Shown: positions 17,221 through 26,736 of the stretch, piece after piece | Layout: the number at the start of each line of letters is the position of its first letter | How positions within the stretch are numbered: position 1 is the first letter of the stretch | Origin: an uncultured Bulleidia sp. | GTDB taxonomy: Bacteria > Bacillota_I > Bacilli_A > Erysipelotrichales > Erysipelotrichaceae | Length of the DNA stretch: 42,419 bases | NCBI GenBank assembly: GCA_934757945.1 | Contig: CAKVLT010000011.1 | Coordinates: 1 to 42,419, forward strand | Reading direction: 5' to 3' | Made by a program: the position numbers and the translations under genes | The notes under the pieces: generated by a model | What the model was told of the DNA's origin: nothing | The model's database searches: none | What the model saw: the letters and a program-made list of their open reading frames with translations, nothing else

Positions 17221-19344
17221 ATGCCAGCAATGCATGCCTACATGGATGAGTATAGAAAGATCACGATTCTAATACATCGGAATTTCTATCAGGGAAGGAG
17301 TGAGTATTTCTATCTCACATCACCTCAGGGTCATTATGTAGATCTGAAAGTTGTCAGTGTGGATGATGCCACCGCAACCAGTGTGTATTGCCTGACCATC
17401 GAGGAGGACCTCCCTTTTGGTTTGGAATATACAGTACATGAAAGTCATGGATTATGTGTTCCACTGGAGATGAGACTAATCTGTCAGACAGAAAGATTTT
17501 CCAGAGAATTTTATGTGGATGATGTAATTTTTGGAGCACAATATTCCAAAGAAAACACAAAGTTTACTCTGTGGGCTCCTACTGCAACAGGTGTCAGTGT
17601 TAAAGTGATGGATCGTGGAGAGACACATATCTATCCTATGCAACGTCAAAAGAAAGGTGTATATACATCCAGTATAAAAGGAGACCTTTCACATGCTTTA
17701 TATGCCTATCTTGTGGCAAGAAACGGTCAGATTATAGAAACTGTTGATCCTTATGGCGTAAGTTCCAATGCCAACAGTCGTTACAGTGCTGTTATTGATG
17801 AAAAAGTACTGAAGACTATACCTGAAGAATCTTTACGCACACACATCAAACAGCCTGTAGAGTCTGTTATTTATGAATGTTCAGTCAGAGATATGACTTC
17901 ATTTGAACAATGCGGTTCAATTCCTCACGGAACATTTGCGGCTCTTGCTCAGGAACAGACTTCCTATAAAGGTTTCTGGACAGGCATGTCCTATCTTGCA
18001 AACCTTGGAGTTACTCATGTACAGTTACAGCCTGTTATGGATTTTGCAACAGTAGATGAATTACACCCGAAAAGAAACTATAACTGGGGGTATGATCCTG
18101 CTCAGTATCTGACACTGGAGGGAAGTTACAGCAGTAATCCGGAAGATCCATATGCAAGAATGAAGGAATTTAAGAAACTTGTTTCTGTATTCCATAAGAA
18201 CGATATGCGTGTCACTTTAGATGTAGTGTTCAATCATGTCTATGATTCCGAAAGAAATCCATTCCATAATACTGTTCCATATTACTGGTTCAGATACAAC
18301 GAGCGTGCCGGTCTTTCTAATGGCACCTATTGTGGTAATGACTTTTCTTCTGCACAACCTATGGTCAGAAAATATATTGTGGATGTCTGCAAAAAACTTG
18401 TCAGACTGTATGATATTGATGGATTCAGATTTGATCTGATGGGTATTCTGGATGTAGAGACGATCAACCGGGTAAAAGAAGAAGTCAGAAAGATTAAAAA
18501 AGATGCCATTTTCTATGGAGAAGGCTGGGATATGCCTACTCTTCTGGATTCTAAGAAGAAAGCCTGTATTGTTAATCAGAACTTAATGGAAGATGTTGGT
18601 CACTTTAATGATTATTTCAGAGATATTGTCAAAGGCCGTACAAGTGATGATGCCAGATATGAAAAAGGCTATATCACCGGTGCTTTGGACAAAGCCTTTG
18701 CCATGTGCTCTGCTGTAACAGGGAATGTACTCGGTGATCCGTATTTCTTCCGTTTCAGTGATGCCAATAAAACCATTAACTCTGTGGAAACACATGATAA
18801 TGGTACTGCATGGGATAAGATGCGTTCCTGTTGCCATGAAGAGCCAAGGGATATACGTCTTAGAAGAATGAAGATGTTAAATGCCACAGTGTTGTTTTCA
18901 ATTGGTGTGCCTTTTCTGCATGCAGGACAGGAATTCTGTGGTACAAAGAATGATAACTGTAATTCCTATAATGCCGGTGATGACATCAATCAGATGAACT
19001 GGGAAAGGGCTATCATGAACAGTGGGGTTGTGGAGTATACACGTAAAGCCATCAGTATCAGAAAACTTTTAAAGGGATTTCATGTACATACACAGCAGGA
19101 TATTCAGCAATGCGTACATGTTTCTATTGTGGATAACAGTGTGGTAGTGATGGATATTGACCATGAAGATAAGACAACAAATTTATCCCATATACGCGTT
19201 ATTTTCAATCCTACCTACGATTACAGGACATATTATTATAATGAAGAATGGATGACTATCTTTGATGAAAATGGGAATACAAGCAATGAACCAAGACACG
19301 AGGTATATGTTCCGGGATTGTCAGTTATCGTTGCTGTAAGGTAA
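17221..19344 (+). CDS. pulA: Type I pullulanase (GH13 debranching enzyme)
   Basis: A 707-residue cytoplasmic pullulanase; no signal peptide. An N-terminal beta region (about residues 1-95) leads to a CBM48-like domain (FTLWAPTATGVSVKVMDRG, about 115-200) and the GH13 barrel. Barrel motifs: YNWGYDPAQYLTLEGSY (type I pullulanase hallmark), DVVFNHVYDS, DGFRFDLMG (nucleophile Asp), FYGEGWD (acid/base Glu) and VETHDNGTAWD. It cleaves alpha-1,6 branches, opening glycogen for GlgP. GGGAGG precedes the ATG. It shares an operon with glgP. Confidence 0.95.
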   Translation: MPAMHAYMDEYRKITILIHRNFYQGRSEYFYLTSPQGHYVDLKVVSVDDATATSVYCLTIEEDLPFGLEYTVHESHGLCVPLEMRLICQTERFSREFYVDDVIFGAQYSKENTKFTLWAPTATGVSVKVMDRGETHIYPMQRQKKGVYTSSIKGDLSHALYAYLVARNGQIIETVDPYGVSSNANSRYSAVIDEKVLKTIPEESLRTHIKQPVESVIYECSVRDMTSFEQCGSIPHGTFAALAQEQTSYKGFWTGMSYLANLGVTHVQLQPVMDFATVDELHPKRNYNWGYDPAQYLTLEGSYSSNPEDPYARMKEFKKLVSVFHKNDMRVTLDVVFNHVYDSERNPFHNTVPYYWFRYNERAGLSNGTYCGNDFSSAQPMVRKYIVDVCKKLVRLYDIDGFRFDLMGILDVETINRVKEEVRKIKKDAIFYGEGWDMPTLLDSKKKACIVNQNLMEDVGHFNDYFRDIVKGRTSDDARYEKGYITGALDKAFAMCSAVTGNVLGDPYFFRFSDANKTINSVETHDNGTAWDKMRSCCHEEPRDIRLRRMKMLNATVLFSIGVPFLHAGQEFCGTKNDNCNSYNAGDDINQMNWERAIMNSGVVEYTRKAISIRKLLKGFHVHTQQDIQQCVHVSIVDNSVVVMDIDHEDKTTNLSHIRVIFNPTYDYRTYYYNEEWMTIFDENGNTSNEPRHEVYVPGLSVIVAVR

Positions 19345-19347
19345 AAT

Positions 19348-19380
19348 AAAAGAACTACAGAGAAAATGTAGTTCTTTTTT
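19348..19380 (+). terminator. glgP-pulA terminator
   Basis: AGAACTAC (19351-19358) pairs with GTAGTTCT (19368-19375), extended by flanking A-T pairs and a T-run. The ribosome site of the next gene begins directly after the T-run. Confidence 0.85.
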
Positions 19381-19391
19381 AGGAGATACGT

Positions 19392-21200
19392 ATGAAAAAG
19401 ACAATAATCAAATCACTTTGCATTATGTTAATGATTGCCTACGTTCCATGCACTGTTCAGGCAGAAGAAAGAAATGCAGAATTTGATGCTTTTCTGGATG
19501 AACAGTTTAGACAGCTGATGGAAGAGGATTACGTAACCATGCATTTTAAAATCCAGGATTATACATCTTACGGTATGGAAAAACCTGAAGTAACTTTCGG
19601 AACGATAGATCTGGAAGAAGAAAATGAAGAATTTAAGGAAGCTGTAAAAAAACTGCTGAGTTTTGATCCATCTTCCTTTACAGCAACGCAATACCAGGAT
19701 TATCTTGCAGTAAAGGACAGTTATGAGGCTACCATTGAAAGTGATACCTATGCACATTATTACTGGCTGTTTACCCCCAGCAACAATACTGTTCAGGGAA
19801 TTATGCAGAATCTTGTGGAGTTTCCGTTTTATACCCGGGAGGATTATTTTGATTATGTCACTTTGCTGAACACTTCCGTCAGTTATCTGGAACAGGCTCT
19901 GGAACTTACTGAAAAGCAGGTGGAACAGGGATATTTCATGAATGATCTGGAACTGGAAGAGTCTTTACAGGAAATACAGGATGTCTGCAGTAAAAAGGAA
20001 GATAATCCAATCATTAAAGATTTTGAAGCTGATGTTCGTGCTGCAGATGTATTGACAGATGAGGAAAAAGCAGACTTGCAGATGCAGGTGAGTACCTATA
20101 TTCTGGAATCATTTCTACCTGAATGTGAAAGGATTTATACCACATTGCAGGGATTTAAAGGGAAAGGATTTCAAGGATCAGATTATTTAAGTGATGAAGG
20201 AAAACAGTATTATGAAGCAGTATTGCAGCAAACTACAAGTACTTCTCATTCTCCTGAAAAACAGCTGAAAGAATTAAGTAAATTTATTAAAGAACAATTA
20301 TCTGTACTGATGGACAATATGAGTGATGAAAATGTGGATATCTCTTTGTCTGATCCTGAAATCATCCTGCAGTATCTGGAAAAGCATGTCAGACAAAGTG
20401 ATTTGCCTCAGATTGGCGGGTATACCTATAAAGTGGATTATATTGATCCAAGTGTTGTGGCAGGAAATACAGCTGCATATTATTTGCTGCCAAGAATTGA
20501 TAATTATCAGGATAATGTAATCAAAGTGAATCCAGATACAGTGGAAAATAATGTGGATCTGTATGGCACTCTGGCACATGAAGGATTTCCGGGACATCTG
20601 TATCAGAATGTCTACTATTACAGTACTTCACCTCACCCAATACGAACAGTATTAAGTTATACAGGATATGAAGAAGGCTGGGCACAATTTGCAGAATTAT
20701 TGGCATATGATTTTATTCTGAATGCAGAAGATGCTGCGTATGAGCAGGCTAATACAAAAATATCCTACGCCCTGATTGCAGCGATTGAAATCGGAGTCAA
20801 CTATAAAGGCTGGGATGAAGATGACGTCTTAGATTTTATGGAATCTCTGAATCTTAACGGAGACAGTGCAGATTACTATTATGAACTGGCTCTGACGTAT
20901 CCTTACGTATACAGCTCTTATGGATACGGTATGATGAGATTCTGCAATATGGAAGAAGAAGTTAAACTGTTTATGGGCTCAGAATATGATAGGAAAGAGT
21001 TTATACAGATTTTATTGAATGACGGTCCACGCTCTTTTGAACAGATTCAGGATCAGCTGGATATCTATACTGACCCTTATGTATTCCATGGGACAAAAGG
21101 GTATCTGTTAGGTGTTGGCGGAGGAGTTATACTGGTAACAGGACTTGTGACAGTATTTGTAGTTCACCGCAGAAAGAAGAGGAAACAGTATGGTGCATAA
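19392..21200 (+). CDS. Surface-anchored DUF885 family metallohydrolase
   Basis: A 602-residue exported protein. A signal peptide (about residues 1-24, MKKTIIKSLCIMLMIAYV) precedes a long helical DUF885 domain. The putative metal site is LAHEGFPGH, with a later downstream GYEEGWAQFAE glutamate, the pattern of DUF885 peptidase-like proteins. The C-terminus has one membrane helix (GVGGGVILVTGLVTVFVV) and a basic tail RRKKRK, so it is anchored outside the cell. The substrate is unknown. AGGAG at 19380 lies directly behind the pulA terminator. The 3' end overlaps ung by 11 bp. Confidence 0.85.
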   Translation: MKKTIIKSLCIMLMIAYVPCTVQAEERNAEFDAFLDEQFRQLMEEDYVTMHFKIQDYTSYGMEKPEVTFGTIDLEEENEEFKEAVKKLLSFDPSSFTATQYQDYLAVKDSYEATIESDTYAHYYWLFTPSNNTVQGIMQNLVEFPFYTREDYFDYVTLLNTSVSYLEQALELTEKQVEQGYFMNDLELEESLQEIQDVCSKKEDNPIIKDFEADVRAADVLTDEEKADLQMQVSTYILESFLPECERIYTTLQGFKGKGFQGSDYLSDEGKQYYEAVLQQTTSTSHSPEKQLKELSKFIKEQLSVLMDNMSDENVDISLSDPEIILQYLEKHVRQSDLPQIGGYTYKVDYIDPSVVAGNTAAYYLLPRIDNYQDNVIKVNPDTVENNVDLYGTLAHEGFPGHLYQNVYYYSTSPHPIRTVLSYTGYEEGWAQFAELLAYDFILNAEDAAYEQANTKISYALIAAIEIGVNYKGWDEDDVLDFMESLNLNGDSADYYYELALTYPYVYSSYGYGMMRFCNMEEEVKLFMGSEYDRKEFIQILLNDGPRSFEQIQDQLDIYTDPYVFHGTKGYLLGVGGGVILVTGLVTVFVVHRRKKRKQYGA

Positions 21201-21858
21201 TGACTGGTATCCCTGGTTACAGCAGGAATGGCAAAAGCCATATTTTCAACAATTAGCATCGTTTATTCATGAGGCATATGCCACAAAAGCAGTGTATCCT
21301 CCAAAGCTTCAGGTATTTTCAGCCTTTGAGGCATGTGCATATAAAGATGTTAAGGTAGTGATTTTAGGACAGGATCCGTATCATCAAAAAGGACAGGCAC
21401 ATGGCATGTGTTTCTCTGTGAATCCCGGTGTAAGAATTCCACCTTCTCTCTGTAATATTTATAAGGAATTACAGACAGAATTTGGATGCTATATTCCAAA
21501 TAACGGCTATCTTATGCCATGGGCAAAACAGGGCGTGTTTCTTCTGAATACGATATTGACTGTGGAAGATTCGCATCCTCTTGCTCATCAGGGAAAAGGC
21601 TGGGAGGAATTTACAGATCATGTGATTGCTCAGATTAATGCAAAAAAGGACCCGGTTGTATTTCTGTTATGGGGAGGCAATGCAAGAAGAAAAGCAAAGG
21701 ATATTGATATCTCCAGACATCTGGTTCTGCAATGTGCTCATCCTTCACCCCTGAGTGCCTATCATGGATTTTTTGGGTGTAATCACTTTATAAAAGCCAA
21801 TGCCTTTTTACAGGAACACGGTAAAACACCGATTAACTGGCAGATACCAAATATCTGA
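21190..21858 (+). CDS. ung: Uracil-DNA glycosylase (family 1)
   Basis: A 222-residue family-1 Ung. The catalytic water-activating motif is GQDPYHQKGQAHGMCFSV (about residue 59), FLLNTILTVE follows, and the minor-groove loop is HPSPLSAYHGFFGCNHF (about residue 183). It removes uracil from DNA to start base excision repair. Its ATG lies inside the end of the DUF885 gene, so it is read from the same message. The truncated M20 gene follows 14 bp later. Confidence 0.96.
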   Translation: MVHNDWYPWLQQEWQKPYFQQLASFIHEAYATKAVYPPKLQVFSAFEACAYKDVKVVILGQDPYHQKGQAHGMCFSVNPGVRIPPSLCNIYKELQTEFGCYIPNNGYLMPWAKQGVFLLNTILTVEDSHPLAHQGKGWEEFTDHVIAQINAKKDPVVFLLWGGNARRKAKDIDISRHLVLQCAHPSPLSAYHGFFGCNHFIKANAFLQEHGKTPINWQIPNI

Positions 21859-21872
21859 GAAAGGAATATTGT

Positions 21873-22707
21873 ATGAAACCACTGGAAACAACACTCATGA
21901 CACAGGTAAAAAAGGATCATGAGTATATTGTGCACTTAAGAAGACATTTTCATAAACCCTTTCGTTTGTCATAGGCGGAAATCCACTACCTTTAGGTCGT
22001 GGGTAGTTGACATGAGTTCCAATATTTCTAGTGGTTCTGTGGTGATGAAAGGTCCAAACAATGCCAGTGTAGGCTGGTTTAAGGTACATGTCCGTGGCAA
22101 GTCTGCGCACGTGTCGACACCTGAAAGAGGTGTAGATGCCTTGTATATTGCCAGTCAGATTGTTGTCAGCCTTCAATCTGTTATTACAAGATTAACCAGT
22201 CCGATGGCTCCTGTATTGATAGGTATAGGTAAAATGAGCGCAGGGACTGCCTACAATGTGGTGGCAGATTCCGCAGAGCTGGAAGGAACTTTGCGTGCCC
22301 TGACACCTGAAGTAAGAAAAAAGATAAAACAGGAAATTGAAAAGATATGTACACTCACAGCACAAAGCTATGGTGGTACTGCAGATATTGAATGGAAAGA
22401 TTTTACTTCTCCGTTAATAAATGATGAAGTTCCATCAGAGGAAGTACAGGCGGTTTGTAAAAGGATTTTTAAAGAAAAGTCACTGATTACAGAAAGAGAG
22501 CCTTCTCTTGCAGGGGATGATTTTGCTGAATTTATTCTGAAAGTCAGCGGATGTTATGCCTATGTGGGATCTGGAAATGCAGACATTCCTGAAACAACAG
22601 TGGCACATCATAATGCCTGTTTTGCTATTGACGAAGACAGTCTTCTGACTTCTGTAAGTCTTTATACTGTCTACGCTGTGGAATATTTAAATGGGGATAT
22701 ATACTGA
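21873..22707 (+). pseudogene. M20 amidohydrolase (hippurate hydrolase type), internally deleted
   Basis: The start is intact: an AAAGGA site, then 33 codons (MKPLETTLMTQVKKDHEYIV, then HLRRHFHKPFRLS) matching the M20D N-terminus, ending at TAG 21972. From about 22012 a second open stretch of 231 codons in a different setting gives the rest of the enzyme. It contains the dimerisation domain (GWFKVHVRGKSAHVSTPERGVDA, MSAGTAYNVVADSAELEGTLR) and the final SLAGDDFAEF and VAHHNACFAIDEDSL metal region. The roughly 130-140 residues between, which hold most metal ligands, are missing. In their place lies about 45 bp resembling an IS200/IS605 right end. The enzyme cannot be active. Confidence 0.85.
21963..22010 (+). 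mobile_element. IS200/IS605-family end remnant (scar)
   Basis: The stretch from about 21974 to 22010 contains CCACTACCTTTAGGTCGTGG and then GTAGTTGAC. This is the subterminal hairpin style seen after tnpB in IS200/IS605/IS1341 elements. CTACC (21986-21990) can pair with GGTAG (22002-22006), and ACC/GGT (21988-21997) gives a nested alternative. No transposase or tnpB coding sequence remains. It sits exactly at the break in the M20 gene, so an insertion followed by deletion is the simplest history. The left boundary is uncertain. Confidence 0.6.
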
Positions 22708-22812
22708 GAATAAATGAAAATATGTTTTTATTTTCTGAAAAGCGTACGTAATATTCAGGGGCAATTTCTGGAAATTGAGAGTTTCTTTGTACCATATAAT
22801 CGTACTCTGTTG

Positions 22813-22831
22813 TATAATGTAAGCGATAACA
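22813..22831 (+). promoter_or_regulatory. glgCDA promoter -10 with overlapping cre box
   Basis: TATAAT (22813-22818) is followed immediately by TGTAAGCGATAACA (22818-22831), a 13 of 14 match to the CcpA cre consensus. A second TATAAT lies at 22795-22800; -35 boxes are weak (TTGTAC at 22787, 20-bp spacing). A cre placed over the start site is the classic repressing arrangement, so glycogen synthesis may be turned down or tuned by CcpA. Confidence 0.6.
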
Positions 22832-22860
22832 AAAAGGTGCTTAATTAGGAGGCAATAATA

Positions 22861-23994
22861 ATGAGAGCTAACACAATGGCAGCTATGATCCTGGCAGGTG
22901 GAAGAGGTTCCCGCCTTTTGGATTTAACTAAAAAAGTCGCAAAACCGGCTGTGCATTTCGGAGGTAAATATCGTATTATCGATTTCCCTCTCAGTAACTG
23001 TGCAAACTCCGGTATTTCCACAGTAGGTGTTTTAACACAGTATGAATCTGTATTGTTAAACGCCTATGTCGCAAAAGATCAATTCTGGGGACTGGATACA
23101 AATGATGGTGGTGTATATGTATTAACACCTAGAGAAAGAGACCAGAAGGGGCTTGAAGTCTTTAAAGGTACTGCAGATGCTATTACACAGAACATCGACT
23201 TCCTGGATCAGATTGCACCGGAATATGTTCTGATTTTATCCGGTGACCACATCTATAAGATGGACTATGAAAAAATGCTGAAGTATCATCAGGAAAAACA
23301 GGCAGATGCGACGATTGCTGTTTTACAGGTGTCTTTAAAAGAAGCAACACGTTTCGGTATCATGAATTGTGACTCTGAAGATATGATTGAAGAGTTCGAA
23401 GAAAAACCGGCACATCCAAAGAGCAATCTTGCTTCTATGGGTATTTATATCTTCAACTATAAGACATTAAGAAAGTATTTACTTGCCGATGATAAGAACG
23501 AAAACTCTTCTCATGACTTTGGTAAAGATATCATTCCTGCATATCTGAATGATAACAGAAGACTTGCTGCATATCGCTTCAAGGGATACTGGAAAGACGT
23601 AGGTACAGTAGATTCTTTATGGGAATCCAACATGGATCTGTTAAAGAAGAACAATGAACTGGATCTTGGAGACAAGACATGGAAGATTTATACAGAAGAT
23701 GTCAATGCTCTTCCACAATATATCGGTGAAGAAGCAAAGATTGAAAATGCATACATCACACAGGGGTCTGTTATTCTGGGGACTGTTAAGAATTCCGTTC
23801 TTGGTACAAACTGTGAAGTAGGCAAAGGCGCAAAAGTCATAGATTCTGTCATCCAGCCTGGAGCTAAGATTGGCGAAGGTGCAAAAGTCACACGCTGTAT
23901 CGTTGCTGATGATGTGGAAATCGCACCTGGCGCAACTGTAGGAAGTGCAGACAGCGAACATATTGAATTAGTCGCTAAAAAATATGTAGAGTGA
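22861..23994 (+). CDS. glgC: Glucose-1-phosphate adenylyltransferase, catalytic subunit
   Basis: A 377-residue GlgC of normal Firmicutes length. The nucleotidyltransferase domain has [20 protein letters not shown] (ATP loop), [27 protein letters not shown] and [10 protein letters not shown]. The C-terminal part is a left-handed beta helix ([21 protein letters not shown] repeats). It makes ADP-glucose, the committed step of glycogen synthesis. GGAGG precedes the ATG. glgD starts 16 bp downstream and glgA 15 bp after that, forming one operon. Confidence 0.96.
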   Translation: MRANTMAAMILAGGRGSRLLDLTKKVAKPAVHFGGKYRIIDFPLSNCANSGISTVGVLTQYESVLLNAYVAKDQFWGLDTNDGGVYVLTPRERDQKGLEVFKGTADAITQNIDFLDQIAPEYVLILSGDHIYKMDYEKMLKYHQEKQADATIAVLQVSLKEATRFGIMNCDSEDMIEEFEEKPAHPKSNLASMGIYIFNYKTLRKYLLADDKNENSSHDFGKDIIPAYLNDNRRLAAYRFKGYWKDVGTVDSLWESNMDLLKKNNELDLGDKTWKIYTEDVNALPQYIGEEAKIENAYITQGSVILGTVKNSVLGTNCEVGKGAKVIDSVIQPGAKIGEGAKVTRCIVADDVEIAPGATVGSADSEHIELVAKKYVE

Positions 23995-24010
23995 TAAGGA
24001 GATAGAAGAA

Positions 24011-25123
24011 ATGAACGCATTAGGTATTATTTATTTCGAAGGCAGTACAGCTACTGTAGAAGGACTTGGTGATTACCGCCCTGTTCCTGCGATTGCCTTC
24101 ATGGGTCGTTATCGTGTGATCGACTTTATCCTCAGTAATATGACTAACTCAGGTATTGATAATATTCAGGTATACTGCAAGGAAAAGCCACGTAACCTGA
24201 TTGAACATCTTGGTACAGGTGCTCATTATAATATCAACTCCAAACGTGGTAGCTTGCGTATTCTGTATGGTGAAAAATCCTTCTCTTCCGAAGTATATAA
24301 CCATGACGTAGCTAACTACATTCTCAATATGCAGTATATTGAAGAAGACAACAATCCATATGTCATTCTTGCACCAAGTTATTTCACATACAGTCTGGAC
24401 TTTAACGAAGTGCTGAACCAGCATATTTCCAGTGGTGCGGATATTACATGCCTGTATACAAATACAAATGATGCTAAACGTGCTTATCTTGGATGTGATA
24501 CATTAACTCTGGATAAGGATAAACGTATTGTCGGTATTGACAAGAACCGTGGTAATGCAAAGTCAAAGACTATTTCTATGGAAACATTTGTTCTTTCCAA
24601 AGAACTGTTTATCAAACTGACTAAGAAAGCTGCAGAAGTATCCAGCTTATACTGGTTCAAGGATATCCTGAAGGACTCCGTCGAAGAACTGGATATTCGT
24701 GGCTATGGTGTAAGAGGATTTGTCGGTTGTATTAACTCTCTGGAAGAATATTACAGATGGAGTATGGAACTCAGAGACAGAACAGTTTCCAAGGGCCTGT
24801 TCAAACCAGGATGGCCAATCTATACACAGACAAATGACTCCTGCCCTACAGTTTATGCAGAAGGATCTAATGTAAAGAAGAGCGTGGTTGCCAATGGATG
24901 TCTGATTTCCGGTGAGGTAGATGGCTCTATCATCGGACGTAATGTTACTATTCAAAAGGGCGCAGTTGTGAAAGATTCCATTGTACTTCCTGGAGCATTT
25001 ATCGGTGAAGGCGCAAAACTGGATCATGTGGTTGTTGACAAGTATGCCATTATTCATCATGTAAAAGCTCTTAAGGGTACAGATGATGATGTTGTATATG
25101 TAAAACGCAGAGACCGTATCTGA
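24011..25123 (+). CDS. glgD: GlgD, regulatory partner of GlgC
   Basis: A 370-residue GlgC paralogue. It keeps the overall fold (FMGRYRVIDFILSNMTNSGI, C-terminal beta helix SVVANGCLISGEVDGSIIGR) but lacks the GGRGSRL nucleotide loop: the same place reads IIYFEGSTATVEGLGDYRPV. It is therefore the non-catalytic subunit that activates GlgC in a heterotetramer, as known for Firmicutes GlgCD. AAGGAG lies just upstream. This subunit division is normal, not a defect. Confidence 0.95.
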   Translation: MNALGIIYFEGSTATVEGLGDYRPVPAIAFMGRYRVIDFILSNMTNSGIDNIQVYCKEKPRNLIEHLGTGAHYNINSKRGSLRILYGEKSFSSEVYNHDVANYILNMQYIEEDNNPYVILAPSYFTYSLDFNEVLNQHISSGADITCLYTNTNDAKRAYLGCDTLTLDKDKRIVGIDKNRGNAKSKTISMETFVLSKELFIKLTKKAAEVSSLYWFKDILKDSVEELDIRGYGVRGFVGCINSLEEYYRWSMELRDRTVSKGLFKPGWPIYTQTNDSCPTVYAEGSNVKKSVVANGCLISGEVDGSIIGRNVTIQKGAVVKDSIVLPGAFIGEGAKLDHVVVDKYAIIHHVKALKGTDDDVVYVKRRDRI

Positions 25124-25138
25124 CGATAGGAGAACATA

Positions 25139-26593
25139 ATGGGAAGATCTATATTATTTGTAGCAGGGGAAGGCTTACCGTTTATTAAAACAGGTGGTCT
25201 GGCTGATGTCATTGGTTCTTTACCAAATGCTCTGGCAAAACGTGGTCATGACTGCAGAGTTGTATTACCTCTGTATAAGAAGATTATTGATAAATACTAT
25301 GATCAGCTGGAAAGACTGGGCACTATCCAGATCCATTCTGGATGGATTGATCAGCCGGCTACGTATTATACAGCTACTGTGGATGGTGTTGTATATTACT
25401 TTATTGAACATCAGCATTATTTTGAAAGAGATGGTCTGTATGGCTATGAAGATGATGGGGAAAGATTTGCTTTCTTCCAAAGAGCTGTACTGGATATGAT
25501 TTACTTCATTGACTGGTGGCCAAATATCATCCATTCCAATGACTGGCAGACAGGTATGATTCCTTTAATGGCACATGCTTGTTACGGAGATGATTATCGC
25601 TATCAGAATATTAAACATGTATACACAATTCATAATCTGGCTTTCCAGGGCAACTTTGGTGTAGATATGTTGCCAAGCTGTCTGGGACTGGATTACAGTT
25701 ATTTTGACAACGGATCCATCAAGTTTGATTCCGGTATCTCTTTTATGAAAGCCGGTATCGTTTATGCAGATAAAGTAACAACCGTTTCTCCTACCTATGC
25801 CAATGAAATTCTGACACAGACTTATGGAGAAAGAATGGATTCCATCCTGAGATATCGCAGAGAAGATCTGTGGGGTATTATCAATGGTATTGACTATGAT
25901 CTCTGGAATCCAAAGACAGATAAGCTTCTTGCAAAGAATTATGACCTGAAGTCTTATGCTTCAGGTAAGAAAGCAAACAAAAAAGCATTACAGCAGGAAC
26001 TTGGTCTGGAAGTTAAACCTGACACCTTATTGATTGGTCTTGTATCAAGACTGACAAATCAGAAAGGTGTATATCTGATTACAGATCGTATTTCTGAAAT
26101 CATGGGCATGAATGTTCAGTTTGTGGTTTTGGGTACAGGTGAATCCGATGCAGAGAATGCTTTCAAGTGGATGGAAAGTGCATATAAGGGAAGAGCAGTA
26201 TATTATTGCGGCTATAATGAAGAACTTGCTCACAGAGTGTATGCCGGATCTGATTTATTCCTGATGCCTTCCTTATATGAGCCATGTGGACTTGGGCAGT
26301 TGATTGCTTTACATTACGGTGCTTTACCTCTTGTTCGTGAAACAGGTGGTTTAAAAGATACTGTGCAGCCTTTTAACCAGTATACAGGTGAAGGTAATGG
26401 TTTCTCCTTCTATGCAGCAAATGCTGATGATATGGTCTACACACTGCGTTATGCATGTGAGCAGTACTATAACAATAAAGAAGGATGGAAAGGTTTGGTT
26501 AAGAATGCAATGACATATGATGCCAGCTGGGAAAAGAGTGCTGACGTTTACGAAGAATTGTATTATTGCATTTGCAACTGGCCTGACAATTAA
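25139..26593 (+). CDS. glgA: Glycogen (starch) synthase, GT5
   Basis: A 484-residue GT5 synthase of full length. The N-terminal ADP-glucose site is FIKTGGLADVIGSLPNAL (KTGGL, about residue 18). The SNDWQTGMIPLMAH and YTIHNLAFQG segments follow, then the second domain with LVSRLTNQKGVYLI and the E-x7-E type loop PSLYEPCGLGQLIALHYG. It adds glucose from ADP-glucose to growing alpha-1,4 chains. It ends the glgCDA operon. No glgB branching enzyme is found in this window. Confidence 0.96.
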   Translation: MGRSILFVAGEGLPFIKTGGLADVIGSLPNALAKRGHDCRVVLPLYKKIIDKYYDQLERLGTIQIHSGWIDQPATYYTATVDGVVYYFIEHQHYFERDGLYGYEDDGERFAFFQRAVLDMIYFIDWWPNIIHSNDWQTGMIPLMAHACYGDDYRYQNIKHVYTIHNLAFQGNFGVDMLPSCLGLDYSYFDNGSIKFDSGISFMKAGIVYADKVTTVSPTYANEILTQTYGERMDSILRYRREDLWGIINGIDYDLWNPKTDKLLAKNYDLKSYASGKKANKKALQQELGLEVKPDTLLIGLVSRLTNQKGVYLITDRISEIMGMNVQFVVLGTGESDAENAFKWMESAYKGRAVYYCGYNEELAHRVYAGSDLFLMPSLYEPCGLGQLIALHYGALPLVRETGGLKDTVQPFNQYTGEGNGFSFYAANADDMVYTLRYACEQYYNNKEGWKGLVKNAMTYDASWEKSADVYEELYYCICNWPDN

Positions 26594-26603
26594 GCATAAT
26601 AAA

Positions 26604-26628
26604 GGGGCTGGGAAACCGGCCCTTTGCT
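26604..26628 (+). terminator. glgCDA terminator
   Basis: GGGCTGG (26605-26611) pairs with CCGGCCC (26616-26622, one T-G pair) around GAAA. The T-rich tail is interrupted (TTTGCTATTTTT), so termination may be partial. Confidence 0.7.
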
Positions 26629-26631
26629 ATT

Positions 26632-26645
26632 TTTAAACGCTTACA
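26632..26645 (+). promoter_or_regulatory. cre-like box upstream of pgk
   Basis: TTTAAACGCTTACA matches the CcpA cre consensus at 13 of 14 positions. It lies about 35 bp upstream of the -35 box of the pgk promoter, a location compatible with CcpA activation as seen for some glycolytic genes. It partly follows the glgA terminator. Confidence 0.6.
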
Positions 26646-26678
26646 TTTTATTTTGTGAAGAAAATAGCATATATAACG

Positions 26679-26708
26679 TTTACCACTACATTCTGAGGGT
26701 GGTATAAT
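26679..26708 (+). promoter_or_regulatory. Promoter of the pgk-tpiA-eno cluster
   Basis: TTTACC (26679-26684) and the extended -10 TGGTATAAT (26700-26708) are spaced by 18 bp. The AAGGAGG ribosome site and the pgk ATG follow about 30 bp downstream. The same TGGTATAAT element precedes glgP. Confidence 0.6.
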
Positions 26709-26736
26709 GTAAAAAAATAAGGAGGAAATTTAACCA

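Noticed and set aside
24011..25123. GlgD lacking the nucleotide-binding loop of GlgC, as if it were a decayed enzyme
   Set aside because: This is the normal state of Firmicutes GlgD, the regulatory subunit; the frame is intact and the operon position is standard.
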